A stretch of 64,000 nucleotides of DNA from Chloroflexota bacterium (GCA_019873625.1 JAIOAW010000005.1:1-64000); one strand, 5' to 3'; shown: positions 17,189 through 26,170, counted from the stretch's first letter. Translations and numbers: made by a program. The notes: generated by a model not told the origin, from the sequence alone.

Positions 17189-18541
17189 TTACGAGCCTCC
17201 GGCATTCCCTTGGCCGGGTGGGGGATATCCGCAGGTTGCGTCATCCACTACCAGCACCCAATCTGGCCCGGAAGGCAGGCGAGGCGTCTCCCAATGGCCG
17301 GGGTTGGGCATCTCGCCGATGAGGGTCGCCACGCCCTCACGCGGGTCATACCACCAAGCGCGCAGGCGGTCGCTCGCGATGACCGACGTATCGAGGTCAA
17401 TGCTCCGCAAGAGCGGAAAATAGGCCATCAAGTACGTCGCATCGCGCGCGCCGGGCGCGCCGTCGCGCGTCACGGCCACATAATCGTCCGAGCCGCAGGG
17501 ACTGAGTTTGCCCGGCGGGTCGAGGCGATTGGAAAGGATGAGCGATTGATCCGGCAGGCGCGTAAAATAGGGCCGCGAGAGCATCAAGGCCTTGAGGTGC
17601 CTCATATCAAAGGCGCCGGGCAAATCGAGAGACTCATACCACGGCTGAATAGGGTGCAGAGTGGGCCGCCGGTTGGGTGTGTACATCTGCCAGACGCTGC
17701 CGCAGCCATACGTGTGCCCCGCCGCGCCGGAAAACACCGCCCAATAGGCCGCCTTGCGCACATCATAGTCGCCAAAGTACCCGTTGCCGGGGTTGAACCC
17801 CACAGGGATCCCTTCATAACATGGCTCGGCATCGAGACAGGGCTTGGGGGGTTCCAAGGCGTAATCCGCCGCAATCATCGCCCAATTCTCGTTGGAACGG
17901 CGCAGGTGGCCCGATTGGCACATATTGATGTCGAGCCACGGCTCGTGGTGTGCCCAGATGGACGAAGAACGCTGCCCCTGGGGGTGATAGCCGATGAGAT
18001 GCTCTCCCCCGTCGCCGGCGCGCAACCCCTCGGCCATAGCGCGGTACACATGCAGGCGGCCATCGGCGGGGCGGTCTCCTCCCAAGATCCAAATGATGGG
18101 CTTATCGCGGTAGCGCTGCCCGAGGTACTCGCCGAACCACCGCGCGCTCTCCTTTTCGAAGATGACCTGATGCTCACCCCACACGTCTGTAACGTATTTC
18201 CCCCACGTGGGCAACATACCAATGAACAGCCCCAATGATTCGGCGCGTTCAACGATGGCATCTATATGCTCAAAGTAGGCCTCGTTGGGGCGAGTGGGGT
18301 CGCGATCGATCAAAGGCAGGTGACCGTAAGCATTCGGCTCCGTCAAGCCATCCAACTCGGCCAAGACCACGGCTTGAATCACAGTGAACCCCTTGGCCGC
18401 GCGGTTGGCTAGATAGCGAGCCGCCTCCTCGCGGTTGCAACGGTGGAATAATTCCCAAGCCGTATCGGCCAAGTAGAAAAAGGGCCGCCCATCCTCATAG
18501 GCCAAAAAACGCCGGTTATCGCTGATGCGCAAACGCGGCAT
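17189..18541 (-). CDS. DUF4038 apiosidase-like glycoside hydrolase
   Basis: This 450-residue cytoplasmic-type protein (no signal peptide) has the DUF4038 (GH140-like) TIM barrel: RISDNRRFLAYEDGRPFFYLADTAW-type start, WELFHRCNREEAARYL, and an ILGGDRPADGR segment at the acid/base position. A C-terminal beta domain of the kind once labelled collagenase collagen-binding follows (about residues 365-440). ATG 18541 has AAAGGAG upstream. GH140 enzymes act on apiose-containing pectin side chains; the substrate here is unproven. Confidence 0.83.
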   Translation of the reverse strand: MPRLRISDNRRFLAYEDGRPFFYLADTAWELFHRCNREEAARYLANRAAKGFTVIQAVVLAELDGLTEPNAYGHLPLIDRDPTRPNEAYFEHIDAIVERAESLGLFIGMLPTWGKYVTDVWGEHQVIFEKESARWFGEYLGQRYRDKPIIWILGGDRPADGRLHVYRAMAEGLRAGDGGEHLIGYHPQGQRSSSIWAHHEPWLDINMCQSGHLRRSNENWAMIAADYALEPPKPCLDAEPCYEGIPVGFNPGNGYFGDYDVRKAAYWAVFSGAAGHTYGCGSVWQMYTPNRRPTLHPIQPWYESLDLPGAFDMRHLKALMLSRPYFTRLPDQSLILSNRLDPPGKLSPCGSDDYVAVTRDGAPGARDATYLMAYFPLLRSIDLDTSVIASDRLRAWWYDPREGVATLIGEMPNPGHWETPRLPSGPDWVLVVDDATCGYPPPGQGNAGGS

Positions 18542-18613
18542 AGCCTCTCCTTTCGGGGAAGCGTTTTCCCTCAATGACTACGAGGCCAGGGTGCGGCCCA
18601 GCGCCCTGGCAGG

Positions 18614-19018
18614 CTAGTACTCGATCACCCTTGGCAGAGCCTTGGCTTGGGCCACCCAGTCGGCCACTTGGTCTTGGCTGGGCAGGCGGCGCACGAGTTT
18701 CTTGGCTCGGTTCATCTCTACCAAGGCCCGGTAAAGGTTCTCTGGGTTGCGCTGGGCCAGTTCCACCACGGTATCCACGCCGGCCTCTTCGAGAAGGTCC
18801 GAATACTCTTCGCCGATCCCCTTGATGCGAAAGAGGTCGGCCAAATTGACCCATTCCAAAATCAACTTGGGGCTGATGCCGGTCTTTTCGGCGAGTTCCT
18901 GGCGGCCCTTGGGCGTGGCCCCCGCTTCAAGCAGGGCCTCGGTGGAATTCACGCCGGCCTCGGCGAGTTTGGCGGCATACGTTGGCCCGATCCCCTCGAT
19001 GCGATCCAGTTTGGCCAT
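18614..19018 (-). CDS. DUF4332 helix-hairpin-helix protein
   Basis: This 134-residue protein consists of two helix-hairpin-helix units: IEGIGPTYAAKLAEAGV (residues 7-23) and IKGIGEEYSDLLEEAGV (about 65-81). This double HhH pattern is the DUF4332 family, thought to bind nucleic acid. It has its own GGAGG-type site and lies alone, upstream of the DUF4038 hydrolase gene. Function unknown. Confidence 0.87.
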   Translation of the reverse strand: MAKLDRIEGIGPTYAAKLAEAGVNSTEALLEAGATPKGRQELAEKTGISPKLILEWVNLADLFRIKGIGEEYSDLLEEAGVDTVVELAQRNPENLYRALVEMNRAKKLVRRLPSQDQVADWVAQAKALPRVIEY

Positions 19019-19151
19019 ATTGACCTCCTAGGGTTTGGAATCTGCAACGAGTATAGTGCGGCGCAAAGCGCTGTCAAGCGTTCTAAGGGGGTGGCGCATT
19101 TGGCGGGGCGTGTGGGGCGTGGTATGCTCTCGCGCAAGGGGTAGAAAAAAG

Positions 19152-19224
19152 TACCCCAGGCAGGAATCGAACCTGCGACACAAGGTTTAGGAAACCTCTG
19201 CTCTTTCCGCTGAGCTACTGGGGC
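19152..19224 (-). tRNA. tRNA-Arg (anticodon CCT)
   Basis: The 73-nt minus-strand sequence folds as a complete cloverleaf: acceptor GCCCCAG/CTGGGGT, D stem GCTC/GAGC, anticodon stem GAGGT/ACCTT with loop TTCCTAA, T stem GCAGG/CCTGC with TTCGATT, and A discriminator. The anticodon is CCT, reading AGG (Arg). CCA is not encoded; a T-run follows the gene. Confidence 0.96.
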
Positions 19225-19236
19225 ACAGGCATATTG

Positions 19237-19265
19237 AGTATAGCACAACGCGGAACGCACGCCAA
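19237..19265 (-). promoter_or_regulatory. Promoter of tRNA-Arg
   Basis: On the minus strand TTGGCG and TATACT are 17 bases apart, with the -10 box 12 bases upstream of the tRNA. It overlaps the 5' end of the divergent glycosidase reading frame. Confidence 0.6.
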
Positions 19266-19272
19266 AGAAACG

Positions 19273-20388
19273 GTGCGCCGCCCGTGGGCCGGTTGGGCCA
19301 AACGCGCGGCCGCCGTTGCCTTGATCTTGGCCCTCGTGCAGGGGCTGCCAAGGCGGCTCGTAACCATCGGGCCGCCGCAAACGGTCATCACGAGCAACCC
19401 CAAAATTGGCATCCACACCCGCTTGACGGATGAGGTGGAGCCGTGGAAGGTCCAGCGCACCTTCCAGATGGTGCGCGAGATGGGCAGCCCCTGGGCAGTG
19501 GAGTATTTCCCGTGGGGGTATTATGAGCCTCAACCGGGGCGCTATCGGTGGGAGCACCCTGACCTGGTGGTGGCCCACGCGGCGGCGCAGGGCGTCACGC
19601 TCCTGGGGCGGATCGACTTTGTGCCCGAATGGGCACGGCCCAAAGAGACCACCTTTCGCTACCTGGATCGCGACCACTATGAAGACTATGCCGCGTTTGT
19701 GCAGGCCTTTGCCGAACGCTATGGCGACCGCGTGCCCTATCTCATCATCTGGAATGAGCCGAACCTCAGTTTCGAGTGGGGTTACCGCCCGCCCGACCCG
19801 GAGGCCTATACGGGCCTCCTCTGCCTGACCTATGCGCGCGTCAAGGCCGCGCGGCCCGATGTGCAGATTTTGGCAGCGGGGCTGGCGCCCACCCTCGAGC
19901 CGGAGGGGAGCGACCTGGGGATGAGCGACCTCCTCTTCCTCGAACGGATGTATGAATATGGCGCGGGGGCCTGTTTCGATGGGCTGGCCATCCACGCCTA
20001 TGGGTTAACGGCCCCGCCCGATGACCCGCCCGATCCGCAGGCGCTCAACTTTCGGAGGGCCGAACTTGTGCGCGCCATTATGGTGGCCCACGGAGATGGC
20101 GCCAAGCCCTGCTTCATCACGGAAGGGGGCTGGAACGACCATCCTCGCTGGGCGCACGCCGTGCGGCCTTATCAGCGCATCGAATACACCATCGGGGCTT
20201 ACCAGTGGGCCTTGGAACATTGGGATTGGTGCCGTGCTGTGTGCCTGTGGGTGTTTCGCTACCCGTGGGATCAGCACACCTATCAGGATTATTACAGTTT
20301 CGTCACGGCGGATTTCATCCCCAAACCCGTCTATATGGAGGTGGCCAACTATGCCCACGGCCGGCCCTTTGAGTTTTTGGAGCCGTAA
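19273..20388 (+). CDS. Membrane-anchored clan GH-A glycoside hydrolase (GH39/GH5-like)
   Basis: This roughly 371-residue protein has an N-terminal signal-anchor (RAAAVALILALVQG) followed by a clan-A TIM barrel. The acid/base glutamate is in IIWNEPNLSF and the nucleophile in FITEGGWND, with a late VCLWVF strand. The start is uncertain: TTG 19234 is in frame but lies inside the tRNA-Arg promoter with no ribosome site, so GTG 19273 is preferred. It begins an operon with a solute-binding protein and a GNAT gene. The substrate is unknown. Confidence 0.78.
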   Translation: MRRPWAGWAKRAAAVALILALVQGLPRRLVTIGPPQTVITSNPKIGIHTRLTDEVEPWKVQRTFQMVREMGSPWAVEYFPWGYYEPQPGRYRWEHPDLVVAHAAAQGVTLLGRIDFVPEWARPKETTFRYLDRDHYEDYAAFVQAFAERYGDRVPYLIIWNEPNLSFEWGYRPPDPEAYTGLLCLTYARVKAARPDVQILAAGLAPTLEPEGSDLGMSDLLFLERMYEYGAGACFDGLAIHAYGLTAPPDDPPDPQALNFRRAELVRAIMVAHGDGAKPCFITEGGWNDHPRWAHAVRPYQRIEYTIGAYQWALEHWDWCRAVCLWVFRYPWDQHTYQDYYSFVTADFIPKPVYMEVANYAHGRPFEFLEP

Positions 20389-20391
20389 ACG

Positions 20392-21219
20392 ATGAGGGGG
20401 CTTCGCCGGTGGGCTCGGTGGGGCGCAGTGGCCGCTTTGGCCGGGATTATCCTCGCATTGGTCTTTGCTTTGCGGGGGAAGGGATGGCTCCCGTGGGGGC
20501 CGGAGGATGTGTGGGCCTCCATCCAGCGCGAAGGGGTGCTCCGCGTCTGTATGGACGCGAGTTACCCGCCCTTTGAATATGTGGATGCCTCGGGCCAGTT
20601 TTACGGCTTTGATGTGGATTTGGCCCAGGCCCTGGCCGCGAGGTGGGGAGTGCGCGCCGAGTTCGTCAACCTCTCGTTCGATGGCTTGTATGACGCCCTT
20701 TTTGTCAAGCGCTGCGACCTCATCCTCTCGGCCCTGCCCTACGACCGCACGATGACCCGCGATGTGCTCTTTACGCCGCCCTATTTCGATGTGGGGCAGG
20801 TGCTCTTGGTGCGGCCCGAAGAGGCGGCCATCGCTTCCCTTGCCGACTTGGCCGGGCGCCGGGTAGGCGTGGAATTGGGCGCTGAGGGCCATCACCTCCT
20901 GCGCACGTGGAACCGCTACCATCCCCAGCAGGTGGAGATTATCCCCTTTCGTGAGAGGGAGGACCTGGCACAGGCCCTTGGCTGGGGCGAGGTCTCGGCC
21001 ATCGTCTGCGACCAAGTGGCAGCTTTTGACCTGGTGCAAAAAGGGATGGCGCGCCGCGCTGGCCCGATGCTCACCACGGCCCCTCTGGTAGGGGCGACGC
21101 GGCTAGAAGGGGCGCGCCTGGTGGCCGAGTTCCAGCGCGCTTTGGAGGCTTGGCAAGCGGATGGCACCTGGCTTATACTCCAAGAAAAGTGGTTCGGCCA
21201 GGGAGAGGCTTTACCCTAA
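20392..21219 (+). CDS. Extracellular solute-binding protein family 3
   Basis: This 275-residue protein has an uncleaved or cleaved N-terminal hydrophobic segment (residues 9-26) and a periplasmic-binding-protein type II fold: LRVCMDASYPPFEYVDASG, YGFDVDLAQALAARWG, and the ILSALPYDRTMTRDVLFTPPYFD block typical of amino-acid/opine binding proteins. No ABC permease or ATPase is adjacent, which is unusual for a transport receptor; the neighbours are a glycosidase (three bases upstream) and an acetyltransferase. Confidence 0.88.
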   Translation: MRGLRRWARWGAVAALAGIILALVFALRGKGWLPWGPEDVWASIQREGVLRVCMDASYPPFEYVDASGQFYGFDVDLAQALAARWGVRAEFVNLSFDGLYDALFVKRCDLILSALPYDRTMTRDVLFTPPYFDVGQVLLVRPEEAAIASLADLAGRRVGVELGAEGHHLLRTWNRYHPQQVEIIPFREREDLAQALGWGEVSAIVCDQVAAFDLVQKGMARRAGPMLTTAPLVGATRLEGARLVAEFQRALEAWQADGTWLILQEKWFGQGEALP

Positions 21220-21234
21220 ACGCTGAGGAGACCT

Positions 21235-21696
21235 ATGCAAAGGCGCCCGTTTGATTATGCGCGAGATATCGAATGCGTGGTAGCGATGCAACACCGCAGT
21301 GTTGAGATCAATTTCCCCGGCGAATCCTTTTACGAACCGGCCTTTCGAGATTCGCTCAAGCGCCTGCGCCAAGATGAGATCATTTGGGTGTACGAGGATG
21401 AGGGCCAGGTGGTGGGCTGGATTTGGCTCGACCTTGGGCAGGGGCGCCGCCGAATCCACGTGCGGCACCTGCAAGTCATCGAGGAGCGCTGGGGGCAGGG
21501 CATCGGCCGGCGCATTTTAGAAGAGGCCATTGTCTTTTGTCGCGAAATCGAGCGCACCGAAATGACCCTCAATGTGACGAAATCCAACGCGCGGGCCATG
21601 GCGCTGTATCAGTCGTTGGGCTTCCAAAAGGTGAACGACTGGGGCGAGCGGCAGTTTATGCGCCTTGCCGTTCAAGAGGCGGTTCGCAAAGGGTAG
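21235..21696 (+). CDS. GNAT family N-acetyltransferase
   Basis: This 153-residue protein has the GNAT acetyl-CoA-binding core: VRHLQVIEERWGQGIGRRILEEAI (motif A, RWGQGIGR near residue 82) and the NVTKSNARAMALYQSLGFQK motif B segment. GAGGAG precedes the ATG by six bases. It is third in the operon after the solute-binding protein. The acceptor substrate is unknown. Its stop codon abuts the stop codon of the convergent S4 gene with no gap. Confidence 0.92.
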   Translation: MQRRPFDYARDIECVVAMQHRSVEINFPGESFYEPAFRDSLKRLRQDEIIWVYEDEGQVVGWIWLDLGQGRRRIHVRHLQVIEERWGQGIGRRILEEAIVFCREIERTEMTLNVTKSNARAMALYQSLGFQKVNDWGERQFMRLAVQEAVRKG

Positions 21697-21903
21697 TCAG
21701 CGCGCGTCTTCGACGATGGCCTCGCGGTCTCCCAGGGTCACGCGGTCGCCGGGGTAGAGTTTCTTACTGCGGCGCGTCTCCACCTGGCCGTTCAGCCGCA
21801 CCATACCCGCTTGAATGAGATGCTTCGCCTCTCCGCCGGAACGCACCCACCCCAACCGTTTGAGGAATTGATCGAGGCGGATGGGGGGCCTTTCTTCTGC
21901 CAT
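21697..21903 (-). CDS. Small S4-domain RNA-binding protein
   Basis: This 68-residue protein is essentially one S4 domain: RLDQFLKRLGWVRSGGEAKHLIQAGMVRLNGQ then the SKKLYPGDRV strand pair. It resembles the YbcJ/YaaA-type free-standing S4 proteins that bind structured RNA or ribosomes. It is the last gene of the ATPase-trkA-trkA operon, eight bases after the second trkA. Confidence 0.88.
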   Translation of the reverse strand: MAEERPPIRLDQFLKRLGWVRSGGEAKHLIQAGMVRLNGQVETRRSKKLYPGDRVTLGDREAIVEDAR

Positions 21904-21911
21904 CGTATCTC

Positions 21912-22604
21912 CTAAAAGGTGATCTTGGGCGTCGGACGGTCGGCCGGGCTGAGGAGGGCGGCCAGCGCGGCGGCGCTATGTGTCGTAACCAGTGCCAAGA
22001 CCTCATCGGCCGGCTGGAGGATCATACTGCCTCGCGGCAGGAACAGTTCGCCCTTGCGCAAGATGGCCACGAGGACGCAATCTTCCGGCAGGTGAAGGTC
22101 TGCGATGGACTTGCCGGCCGCGGGGGCTTGAGGGTGCACCTTTTCTTCTACGACGGCATATTGCCCCTTGCGCAGTTTGAGGAGCGTCATCATATCGCCG
22201 AGGGACATTTCTTCGGCGATGAGCCGCGCCATCACATCGGCTTGGTTGAGGCCCACATCCACGCCCATCTCTGGGGTAAAGAGCCAAGCGTTCTTGGGGT
22301 TGTTCACCCGCGCGATGATGCGCGGCACGCCGAATTCGAAGCGCGCCAACGTGGCCACCACGAGGTTCGTCTCGTCATCGCCCGTTACGGCGGCGACCAC
22401 GTTCGCCAGGCGTATGCCCGCGCCTTCGAGCGTGGTGGGGTCCGTGCCATCTCCCAAAAGGATGATCTCCTTGGGCAGGTCGCGTTGGAGCGATGGGACC
22501 TGTTCTGGCCGCACCTCGATGAGGCGAACGTGATGCCCCCCCGCGAGCAGAAGGCTTGCCAAATAGCCGCCGACTTTGCCCCCGCCTACAATCAACACGC
22601 GCAT
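21912..22604 (-). CDS. trkA: TrkA-type (KTN/RCK) potassium channel regulator, second copy
   Basis: This 230-residue protein has an RCK_N Rossmann domain (MRVLIVGGGKVGGYLASLLL, then an acidic end of beta-2 in LIEVRPEQ, and DGTDPTTLEGAGI) and an RCK_C domain from about residue 140. Such proteins are cytoplasmic, bind NAD(H)/ATP and gate Trk/Ktr K+ transporters. ATG 22604 follows AAGGAGG. It lies 17 bases after the first trkA; no TrkH/KtrB membrane subunit is in the window. Confidence 0.88.
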   Translation of the reverse strand: MRVLIVGGGKVGGYLASLLLAGGHHVRLIEVRPEQVPSLQRDLPKEIILLGDGTDPTTLEGAGIRLANVVAAVTGDDETNLVVATLARFEFGVPRIIARVNNPKNAWLFTPEMGVDVGLNQADVMARLIAEEMSLGDMMTLLKLRKGQYAVVEEKVHPQAPAAGKSIADLHLPEDCVLVAILRKGELFLPRGSMILQPADEVLALVTTHSAAALAALLSPADRPTPKITF

Positions 22605-22621
22605 CGTTTGGCCTCCTTGCA

Positions 22622-23272
22622 TTAGCCCACGCCGAGCAGTTCGCGCAGCCGCCCCTTGGCGGAAGATGCCACGGCGAGGTGTAAAAGATCCCCTTCTTGG
22701 AAGACGGTGCCCAAAGTGGGCAAGAAGGTTTTGCCCCCTCGGCTGATGGCCACCACGTGGATGGAGGCGGGCACGGCGATGGCCTGCACGGTGCGCCCCA
22801 CCAAAAGCGCCGGCACCTCCACCTCTACGATTTCCACCCCGCCGCTCCCCAGGGTCAGAACGGTCTCGATGGGGGAATAGGAGAGCATATCGGCCACGCG
22901 GTTGATGCCCCACGAGATGGGGCTGATGGTGCGCAAGCCGAGCCGGTTATAGATTTCGGCCTTGCGCGGATCGTACAGCCGCACCACCACACGGGGCACG
23001 TGAAAAAACTCACTTGCCAGGCGGGCCGCCACCACGTTGGCCTCGTCGCTGGGCATCACAGCGGCCAGGGCATCCGCGCGCTCGATGCCTGCTTCGATGA
23101 GGGCCTGGCGGTCGAACCCTACGCCGACCACCGTGCGCCCCTTGAAGGCCGGGCCGAGCCGCTCGAAACTGGCGGGGTCTCGATCCACCACCGTTACGGA
23201 ATGCCCCCGCAATTGCAGCACTTGCGCCAAGCCGGAACCCATCCGACCACAGCCGATAATGATGATGCGCAT
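22622..23272 (-). CDS. trkA: TrkA-type (KTN/RCK) potassium channel regulator, first copy
   Basis: This 216-residue paralogue also has RCK_N (MRIIIIGCGRMGSGLAQVLQLRGHSVTVVDRDP-type Rossmann start, GVGFDRQALIEAGIERADAL) and RCK_C (from about residue 135, ending HLAVASSAKGRLRELL). Paired TrkA genes often encode the two halves of a hetero-octameric gating ring. It lies ten bases after the P-type ATPase gene and shares its operon. Confidence 0.88.
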   Translation of the reverse strand: MRIIIIGCGRMGSGLAQVLQLRGHSVTVVDRDPASFERLGPAFKGRTVVGVGFDRQALIEAGIERADALAAVMPSDEANVVAARLASEFFHVPRVVVRLYDPRKAEIYNRLGLRTISPISWGINRVADMLSYSPIETVLTLGSGGVEIVEVEVPALLVGRTVQAIAVPASIHVVAISRGGKTFLPTLGTVFQEGDLLHLAVASSAKGRLRELLGVG

Positions 23273-23282
23273 CGTCTCTCTC

Positions 23283-26102
23283 CTACACTGCTTGGCGGTG
23301 CCCTAGGCGCCGAGTTTTGAGCCGTTCGAGGCCATTCAGAGCCAGTTTGCGCAATTCATCGGCCAAGAGCAAGACCGGCGTCCAGGCAAAGATGAAAAGC
23401 CAATAGCGCGGCGAAAAGGCCGCCGTGCCGATAAACGCCTGCATAAACGGCGCATAGGTAATCAAAAGGATAAGCGCGAGTTCGCTCGCAATGCCCACCC
23501 ACAACAGGGGGTTGCTAAAGAGGGGCAGCCGGAAGGCCGAGATGCGCTCCGAGCGCTGAGCGAACACGTTCCCGATTTGCGTCGCCACCACGGTCGCCAG
23601 GGCCATACCGGTGGCCGCGCGGTAAAGCGTGCCCTCCGAGGGCAAATCCAGCCACTGGCCCCAATAGCCGTTTGTCCAGAACATCCAGTAAAAAGAGGCC
23701 ATCACGGCAAGGCTCTGCCACAAGCCAAGCCACAAATAGGCGCGCGCGAGCATAGACCGCGTGATGACGTGCTCGGTGATCTTGCGCGGGGGGCGATCCA
23801 TCACGCCCGGCTCCGGGGGTTCGGCGCCCAACGCCAAGGCGGGCACCATATCGGTGCCCAAATCCACCGAGAGGATGTGCATCACGTTGAGGGCCAGAGG
23901 AATACGCGTGCCAGAAAGGGCAAAGAGGATGAAAGGCACCGCCTCGGGCGTGTTGCTGGTAAAGATATAGGTGGCAAACTTTTTAATGTTGGCATACACG
24001 GCGCGGCCTTCTTCGATGGCGTTCACGATGGAGGCGAAATTATCGTTGGTCAGGATCATATCGGCGGCCTCTTTGGCCACGTCGGTGCCGGTGATGCCCA
24101 TAGCCACGCCGATATCGGCCTTTTTGAGGGCCGGCGCGTCATTGACGCCATCTCCTGTTACTGCGACGATATGCCCCATCGCCTGCAGCCGTTCGACGAT
24201 GCGGAGTTTGTGTTCTGGGGCCGCGCGGGCAAAGATGACCTCGCCTTGCAGGGCCTCGGCCAGTTCGGCGTCGCTCATCGCGTCCAACTCGCGGCCGGTG
24301 AGGATGCGCGGCTGGCCTTGGCGGATGATGCCGATACGGCGGGCGATGCTTTCGGCCGTCAGCCCATAGTCGCCGGTGATCATAATGATGCGGATGCCTG
24401 CGCGGTGGCACTTTTCTACCGCGGCGATGACCTCTGGTCGCGGCGGGTCCATCATGGCGATGAGGCCCAAGAAGGTCAAATCGCGCTCTACCGTTTCAGG
24501 CGTGTAGGCGAGTAGGGGGCGCGCCGCTCGGTCGAAGGGCAGCCTCCGCATCGCCACGGCGAGCACGCGCAAGCCGTTCCGCGCGAAGCGGTCATTGGCG
24601 GCCATAATGCGGGTGCGCTCTTCATCGTCCAGGGGAATCTCCCGGCCTTGCTCCCAGCGATGCGTGCACAGTTCCAGCACCTCGCGCGGCGCCCCCTTGA
24701 CATAAGCGAACTGTTCCAGGCCCCCTGGGCCGGAGATTTGATGGATGGTCGTCATCCGCTTGCGGCGCGATTCGAAGGGCAGGGCGCGCACGCGCGGGCA
24801 CTGCGCGGCGGCGCGGTTCATATCCAGCCCGGCCTTCATCGCCACCACCTTGAGCGCCGCCTCGGTGGGGTCGCCAAGGATCGTCCAACGATCCGAGTTG
24901 CCGTTCGGCGGCAAAAGGCGCGCATCGTTGCACAGGCTGGCGCCGAGGAGGAGCCTCTCCAAATCCGGATCGTCCCGCGCGGTGATGGGGCGCGAGCCAT
25001 CCAAAATCTGCCCCTCTGGGGCGTAGCCGGCGCCCGTCACGCGCAAGGCGTGGCCGTTGAGCCAAAGGTCGGTTACCGTCATTTCGTTCTGGGTAAGGGT
25101 GCCCGTTTTATCGGTGCAGATGACCGTGGTACAGCCCAGGGTCTCCACGGCCGATAGGCGTTTGATGAGGGCGTGGCGCTTGGCCATGCGCTGCACTCCC
25201 AAGGCGAGCGAAAGGGTCACGGTGGGGAGGAGGCCCTCCGGCACGAAGGCCACGATCATCCCCAAACCAAAGATGAAGGCCTCGGCGAGGCGCATCCCCG
25301 CGAGGGTGATGGAGATGATAAAGAAGACGACCCCCACAAGGACGGCGATGATCGTTACGTTCCGCGTAACGACCTTCATCTCCTTTTGGAGGGGACTGGG
25401 TTCATCTTTGAGGCTCTGGGTCAGGTGAGCGATCTTGCCGAAACTCGTGTTCATCCCGGTAGCAAAGACGACGGCCTTGCCCGAACCGGAGACGACCGTG
25501 GTGCCGGCAAAGACGAGGTTCGGCCGGTCGGCCCCTTGGACGGCGGGGTTGAGTACCGCTTCGGAAAGTTTGCGCACGGGGTGCGCTTCTCCGGTAAAGG
25601 TGGATTGATCCACGGCCAGTTCGGAATCTTCCACGAGGCGCCCATCCGCCGAGACGCGGTCTCCCTCGCTCAAGAGGACGACGTCGCCCGGCACGAGTTC
25701 CTCCGCCGAAACGCGCTCTTCCATCCCCTCTCGCAAAACGCGCGCCTGCACGGGCAGCATACGCCGCAGGGCCTCGGTGGCCTTTTCGGCGCGGAATTCC
25801 TGCCAAAAACCGAAACACCCGTTGATGACGTTCACTGCCCAAATGGCGATGGCCAACTGGGGCATTTGCGCCACAAAGGCGACGATGCCGCCCACCCACA
25901 AGAGGATGGCCATCATATGGGTAAAGTTTGCCAAAAAGCGGACGATGAGCGGCGTCTTGCGCACCTCAGCGAGGACGTTGCGCCCGTAGCGCCGCAGGCG
26001 CTCCTCGACTTCGGCGTGCGTGAGGCCCTCCGGCCTGGAGTGCAAGGCCTCATAGACCTGGGTAATAGGCCATTGGTGAACGGTTTCTACTGAAGGTTCC
26101 AT
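23283..26102 (-). CDS. P2-type cation-transporting ATPase (Na,K-ATPase-like)
   Basis: This 939-residue membrane ATPase has the N-terminal cation-ATPase domain, phosphorylation site CTDKTGTLTQNEMTV, KGAPREV nucleotide-site motif, the DPPRPEV motif and TGDGVNDAPALKKADIGVAMG hinge. The M4 motif VAFVPEGLLPTVTLSLALG resembles the PEGLL of Na,K-ATPases (P2C) rather than the PEGLP of Ca pumps. The A-domain motif reads TGEA, not TGES. Two TrkA proteins and an S4 protein follow in the same operon. The transported ion is inferred only. Confidence 0.9.
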   Translation of the reverse strand: MEPSVETVHQWPITQVYEALHSRPEGLTHAEVEERLRRYGRNVLAEVRKTPLIVRFLANFTHMMAILLWVGGIVAFVAQMPQLAIAIWAVNVINGCFGFWQEFRAEKATEALRRMLPVQARVLREGMEERVSAEELVPGDVVLLSEGDRVSADGRLVEDSELAVDQSTFTGEAHPVRKLSEAVLNPAVQGADRPNLVFAGTTVVSGSGKAVVFATGMNTSFGKIAHLTQSLKDEPSPLQKEMKVVTRNVTIIAVLVGVVFFIISITLAGMRLAEAFIFGLGMIVAFVPEGLLPTVTLSLALGVQRMAKRHALIKRLSAVETLGCTTVICTDKTGTLTQNEMTVTDLWLNGHALRVTGAGYAPEGQILDGSRPITARDDPDLERLLLGASLCNDARLLPPNGNSDRWTILGDPTEAALKVVAMKAGLDMNRAAAQCPRVRALPFESRRKRMTTIHQISGPGGLEQFAYVKGAPREVLELCTHRWEQGREIPLDDEERTRIMAANDRFARNGLRVLAVAMRRLPFDRAARPLLAYTPETVERDLTFLGLIAMMDPPRPEVIAAVEKCHRAGIRIIMITGDYGLTAESIARRIGIIRQGQPRILTGRELDAMSDAELAEALQGEVIFARAAPEHKLRIVERLQAMGHIVAVTGDGVNDAPALKKADIGVAMGITGTDVAKEAADMILTNDNFASIVNAIEEGRAVYANIKKFATYIFTSNTPEAVPFILFALSGTRIPLALNVMHILSVDLGTDMVPALALGAEPPEPGVMDRPPRKITEHVITRSMLARAYLWLGLWQSLAVMASFYWMFWTNGYWGQWLDLPSEGTLYRAATGMALATVVATQIGNVFAQRSERISAFRLPLFSNPLLWVGIASELALILLITYAPFMQAFIGTAAFSPRYWLFIFAWTPVLLLADELRKLALNGLERLKTRRLGHRQAV

Positions 26103-26170
26103 CGTGTGGACCCTGCCTTCTGCCTACGATGATACGCCAAGAGGCCGCGTTCGCCAAGCCTTGGCGCAAC

